Source of the DNA: Myxococcales bacterium UBA1238 | GTDB taxonomy: Bacteria > Myxococcota_A > Bradymonadia > UBA7976 > UBA1532 | Length of the DNA stretch: 9,303 bases | Reading direction: 5' to 3' | NCBI GenBank assembly: GCA_002309015.1 | Contig: DBWM01000054.1 | Span: 1-9,303 of the forward strand | Part shown: positions 7,297-9,303 of the stretch, one piece after another | Layout of the letters: each line of letters starts with the position of its first letter | Numbering within the stretch: position 1 is the first letter of the stretch | Translations under genes and position numbers: made by a program | The notes under the pieces: model-generated | Databases searched by the model: none | What the model was told of the DNA's origin: nothing | Seen by the model: only the letters and a program-made list of their open reading frames with translations

Positions 7297-7737
7297 ATGG
7301 TCCATAAAATCAAGCCCCAAAAGCAAAGACTGAATCCCAAAACCGCGTGGGTCGCGCCTTACGACAGGGAAGGCTACGCCGCCGTCTTTTTGCACGCGCA
7401 CAAAGAAGACGGCGATCACAGCCTTTGCGGTCCCGTCCTCTTCGACAGCCAGCGCGCCCTCAGGCTCTACCGTCAGGCCGATCCCGCCCATTGCGAAAAG
7501 ATCGTCACCGCGCCGCTCGAGGATCCCGCGCATCTGGCAGGCTGGTTCGACCACAAGCTGCCCTGCATGTATTTCGTTTGTGCGGGCGAAGGCGAAAGTC
7601 TGCATCTTTTCAGGCTCGGGCCCGAAGAAGCGAAGGCGTATCTTTTGGGGCAAACCCCGCGCGATCGCTACAACCTCGAAGAAAACCGCGTCACCTTCCC
7701 CCTCGACCTCTCAAAGCTGTCTTCTCAGGGCGCGTGA
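7297..7737 (+). CDS. conserved-looking small protein of unknown function
   Basis: I do not recognise a family. The product has 146 residues, is soluble, and lacks a signal peptide or membrane segment. A basic start (residues 2-14) is followed by what looks like a compact alpha/beta domain with strands around YAAVFLHAH and CMYFVCAG, and three Cys in the middle. Codon use is strongly GC-ending like the established genes, which supports it being real. It is divergent from aat (85-bp gap) and ends 16 bp before the 3' end of the formyltransferase gene. It sits between two genes whose enzymes use aminoacyl-tRNA; a shared role is only a position-based guess. No Shine-Dalgarno site precedes ATG 7297. 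Confidence 0.7.
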   Translation: MVHKIKPQKQRLNPKTAWVAPYDREGYAAVFLHAHKEDGDHSLCGPVLFDSQRALRLYRQADPAHCEKIVTAPLEDPAHLAGWFDHKLPCMYFVCAGEGESLHLFRLGPEEAKAYLLGQTPRDRYNLEENRVTFPLDLSKLSSQGA

Positions 7738-7753
7738 TCGCGCAAAAACCAGC

Positions 7754-8614
7754 TCACAACAGCCGCGCAAGCTCGCGACCGGTCATATTCCGGCGCCCCA
7801 GACGCACGCGATCGAGGCGCAGCGCCCCCTCACCGCAGCGGATGCAGGCTTCGCCGTCGATGATGAAGCTGGTTCCGGGCTGCAATTGCTGAAACACGCC
7901 GCCTTCGATCGGCAAACCGAGCAGCACCACGAGGAGCTCGTCGCCGATCCCCGTAAACGCGCCGGGATCGGGACTCGCCGCGCGGATCCAGGCGTCCACC
8001 TCGTCCGCAGGCTTGGTCCAGTCGATCTCGAGGGCCTCCGGATCGAGCATCTTGGCCCAGGTCACCTCGCCCTGCTGCGGCTGCGCCTCAAAATGCTCGC
8101 CGCGCGCCATGTGATCCACCACCTCCGCCAAAAGCTCCGCCGCGCGCTTTTCCATGCGCTCCGCCAGATGCCCGCCGGTCTCCCGTTCGCCGATCTCCAG
8201 CTTCTCGCGCAAATACACGTCGCCTTCGTCGAGGCCCTCCGCCAGCTTCTGCACGCAAATCGCGGTTTCGCGATCGCCTGCGCGGATCGCCCAGCTGCAG
8301 GGATCCGGCCCGCGCCACCGGGGCAAATCGCTCGGATGCACATTTAACCCCGGCGCCAAATCGAGCACCGCCTTCGGAATGCGGTGCGGATAAAACCCCG
8401 AAACGATCATATCCGGCCGAAGCGCCGCGAGCTTTGCGACCACCCCGGGATCCTTCAGGTTCGGCTCCAAAAAGCGCGGCGTGTTTTTGAGCTGCGGCAA
8501 AAGCTTCATCCAGCCCGGCCCGCCCTTGCGGCCGTGCACCACGCCACAAAGATTGAGGTTGCGTTTTAAGAGTTCGATGGCGCCCTGCGGGTCGCCGAAA
8601 TAGAGGATGTTCAT
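7754..8614 (-). CDS. methionyl-tRNA formyltransferase-like protein
   Basis: A 286-residue cytoplasmic formyltransferase. The N-terminal Rossmann-like domain starts MNILYFGD. The catalytic block contains NVHPSDLP with Asn91 and His93, and GLDEGD with Asp129. The 36-residue His-Asp spacing equals that of E. coli Fmt (His108 to Asp144), so the Asn-His-Asp triad that handles 10-formyl-tetrahydrofolate looks intact. A C-terminal domain of the Fmt type follows: IDWTKPADEVDAWIRA and PGAF near 205-225, and a closing NMTGREL. It is shorter than usual Fmt (about 315) and has SDLP where Fmt has SLLP, so it could be a paralogue acting on another amine rather than the sole Fmt. AAAG 7 nt upstream supports ATG 8614. 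ATG 8620 and TTG 8641 are alternatives. It converges with the 146-residue gene. Confidence 0.82.
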   Translation of the reverse strand: MNILYFGDPQGAIELLKRNLNLCGVVHGRKGGPGWMKLLPQLKNTPRFLEPNLKDPGVVAKLAALRPDMIVSGFYPHRIPKAVLDLAPGLNVHPSDLPRWRGPDPCSWAIRAGDRETAICVQKLAEGLDEGDVYLREKLEIGERETGGHLAERMEKRAAELLAEVVDHMARGEHFEAQPQQGEVTWAKMLDPEALEIDWTKPADEVDAWIRAASPDPGAFTGIGDELLVVLLGLPIEGGVFQQLQPGTSFIIDGEACIRCGEGALRLDRVRLGRRNMTGRELARLL

Positions 8615-8650
8615 GCGCATGCTTTCTGGCCCGAGGCCCAAAGGCGCGCC

Positions 8651-8679
8651 ATTTTACACATCGCCCGCCCCAAAGTTGA
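8651..8679 (-). promoter_or_regulatory. candidate promoter of the formyltransferase-like gene
   Basis: On the minus strand, TAAAAT (plus 8651-8656) matches five of six -10 bases. A poor -35 (TCAACT, plus 8674-8679) lies 17 bp upstream. It would give a leader of about 30 nt before ATG 8614. Confidence 0.3.
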
Positions 8680-8706
8680 GAGACTCTGCGCAGATGCGCC
8701 GCATTT

Positions 8707-9204
8707 TTGACCGCGAGTGCAACGGTGTTTTGCAAAACCTGTGCGAGCCGTACGGCTGAGGCTTTAAAACTGCGCCCAATTTGCGCGGTCAGCCGGACGC
8801 GTTCCATGGAGCGTATCCAGCCGGGAAAGTACGTATCGGAGGCTCCGGCGCGTGTTTTCCTGGCTGGAAACTACGTTCCGTACGCTACGGCGCCTCTTCG
8901 CTTTGCAAGATCCGTGCCAAAAAACGCTCCGGCGCCATCTTTCTTGGCGAGAAAATACGTTTTGAACGCTCCGGCACGTATAGTTTTTCCGGGAAAGTAC
9001 ACAACGGACTCTCCGACGGTACTCTGTTTACCGGGAAAGTACACAACGGAGCGTCCGATGCCTGATTTCCCGACGAGCGATTTTTTGAAGGAGGATCCGC
9101 CGCCTGATCGCCCATCAAAACTGTCACCGTCGGAGGCTCCGGCACCTAAAAGCTCACAGGCTCCTTCACCGCCGGAGGCTTTGGCGCCTTCTGTTGCGAC
9201 CTGA
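8707..9204 (+). CDS. possible repeat protein read from the array, plus-strand option
   Basis: This frame runs from TTG 8707 through all nine units and stops directly after the last one, giving 165 residues. ATG 8806 is an alternative start. The repeats read like PGKYVSEAPARVFL, 14 residues each, turning into a Pro/Ala-rich tail in the last three units. In its favour, no stop interrupts any unit. Against it, neither start has a ribosome-binding site, there is no third-position GC preference, and no known fold is visible. It excludes, or at least competes with, the minus-strand reading of the same DNA. Confidence 0.25.
   Translation: MTASATVFCKTCASRTAEALKLRPICAVSRTRSMERIQPGKYVSEAPARVFLAGNYVPYATAPLRFARSVPKNAPAPSFLARKYVLNAPARIVFPGKYTTDSPTVLCLPGKYTTERPMPDFPTSDFLKEDPPPDRPSKLSPSEAPAPKSSQAPSPPEALAPSVAT
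8727..8757. other. two perfect 12-bp palindromes, operator-like pair
   Basis: GTTTTGCAAAAC (8727-8738) and AGCCGTACGGCT (8746-8757) are each perfectly self-complementary, with centres 19 bp apart. They lie about 110-140 bp upstream of the formyltransferase start and just before the 42-bp array. Single 12-bp palindromes occur by chance about twice in a window this size; a close pair is less expected. A regulator site is possible but unproven. Confidence 0.3.
8821..9198. repeat. degenerate tandem array, nine units of 42 bp
   Basis: Nine contiguous units start at 8821, 8863, 8905, 8947, 8989, 9031, 9073, 9115 and 9157. The units at 8989 and 9031 share their first 20 bases exactly, and the unit at 8821 shares the first 12. 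The best-kept core lies at unit positions 16-27 (consensus near TCGGAGGCTCCG). Later units (9073 on) are more diverged but keep GAG at positions 19-21. A weaker related stretch at 8779-8820 may be a tenth, indel-bearing unit. Because 42 is a multiple of three, translation in two facing frames gives 14-residue repeats. Direct repeats without unique spacers, and their divergence, exclude a CRISPR array. By hand count about 52% of the 126 plus-frame third positions are G or C, unlike the gene samples checked, which exceed 85%. Confidence 0.85.
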
Positions 9205-9263
9205 TTTGCTCTCAAAAATGCTTCTTTGTTCGCTTGCTTTTTTGAACGCTGCCCGCCATTCAT
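8871..9263 (-). CDS. possible repeat protein read from the array, minus-strand option
   Basis: From ATG 9263 (or TTG 9272, with AAGGA 11 nt upstream) this frame gives about 130 residues. A basic, polar start is followed by 14-residue repeats such as GESVVYFPGKTIRA and GAGASDGDSFDGRS. A TAG at 8873-8871 ends it inside the unit at 8863, yet the repeat pattern carries on past the stop (RAGASDTYFPG), as if a longer gene had been cut. The A-rich upstream DNA suits a leader. Against it, composition is unlike the genome's other genes and the function is unknown. Confidence 0.3.
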   Translation of the reverse strand: MNGGQRSKKQANKEAFLRANQVATEGAKASGGEGACELLGAGASDGDSFDGRSGGGSSFKKSLVGKSGIGRSVVYFPGKQSTVGESVVYFPGKTIRAGAFKTYFLAKKDGAGAFFGTDLAKRRGAVAYGT

Positions 9264-9303
9264 CGCGATCAATTCATGTTTGATCCTTTTTCACTTCGGG
9301 GAG
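9199..9303. other. AT-richer right edge with a weak hairpin
   Basis: After the array the DNA is AT-richer. GATCAA (9267-9272) can pair with TTGATC (9280-9285) around a 7-nt loop and is followed by CTTTTTC on the plus strand. This is a possible but weak terminator for a plus-strand transcript. The same segment would be leader DNA for the minus-strand option. Confidence 0.25.

Noticed and set aside
7738..7753. Bidirectional terminator between the convergent 146-residue and formyltransferase genes
   Set aside because: The gap is 16 bp with no stem-loop plus U-tract on either strand.
1308..8277. Cyanobacterial origin suggested by the HIP1-like octamer
   Set aside because: No gene here is distinctively cyanobacterial, and one motif is weak evidence for a phylum.
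8088..8807. 239-residue minus-strand frame over the formyltransferase gene
   Set aside because: Most of it is a frame-shifted shadow of the formyltransferase gene, which has clear catalytic residues in its own frame.
8821..9198. CRISPR array
   Set aside because: Units follow each other without unique spacers, and the repeated parts are diverged across the full 42 bp.
9267..9292. Strong rho-independent terminator
   Set aside because: The stem has six base pairs, mostly AT, so it is recorded only as a weak hairpin.

Overview
The window is high-GC bacterial DNA. Its core genes favour G or C at the third codon position, and Shine-Dalgarno sites are present. The genes encode a Gram-negative-type set: an Aat transferase, a CPA2 antiporter fused to a PTS EIIA domain, and a NatAB-type exporter whose permease is fused to a CPBP protease. 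I cannot fix the phylum. A Myxococcota-, Bdellovibrionota- or Acidobacteriota-like bacterium is a guess from gene content only.

Layout. Positions 1-207 hold a possible end of an upstream gene and a C-rich, G-poor leader. Positions 208-6474 carry five plus-strand genes packed like one operon: a degenerate tandem universal stress protein, a Na+/H+-type antiporter with a C-terminal EIIA domain, a NatA-like ABC ATPase (overlapping its neighbour by 29 bp), a NatB-like permease fused to a CPBP membrane protease (GTG start, 4-bp overlap), and a small secreted protein of unknown function with lower GC. Together they suggest a cation or envelope stress module: antiporter plus ABC exporter, with a stress protein in front and a membrane protease attached.

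Positions 6528-8614 hold aat (minus), a divergent unknown 146-residue gene (plus) and a methionyl-tRNA formyltransferase-like gene (minus). Aat and Fmt both use aminoacyl-tRNA and both act on protein N-termini.

Positions 8615-9303 hold no confidently identified gene. The main item is a degenerate tandem array at 8821-9198, nine units of 42 bp. It is open on both strands, lacks the third-position GC preference of the real genes, and carries a CGGA-N3-TCCG dyad at one fixed phase in the units. Whether it encodes a 14-residue repeat protein or is a phased DNA-binding or structural array cannot be settled from sequence alone. It is the least explained part of the window.
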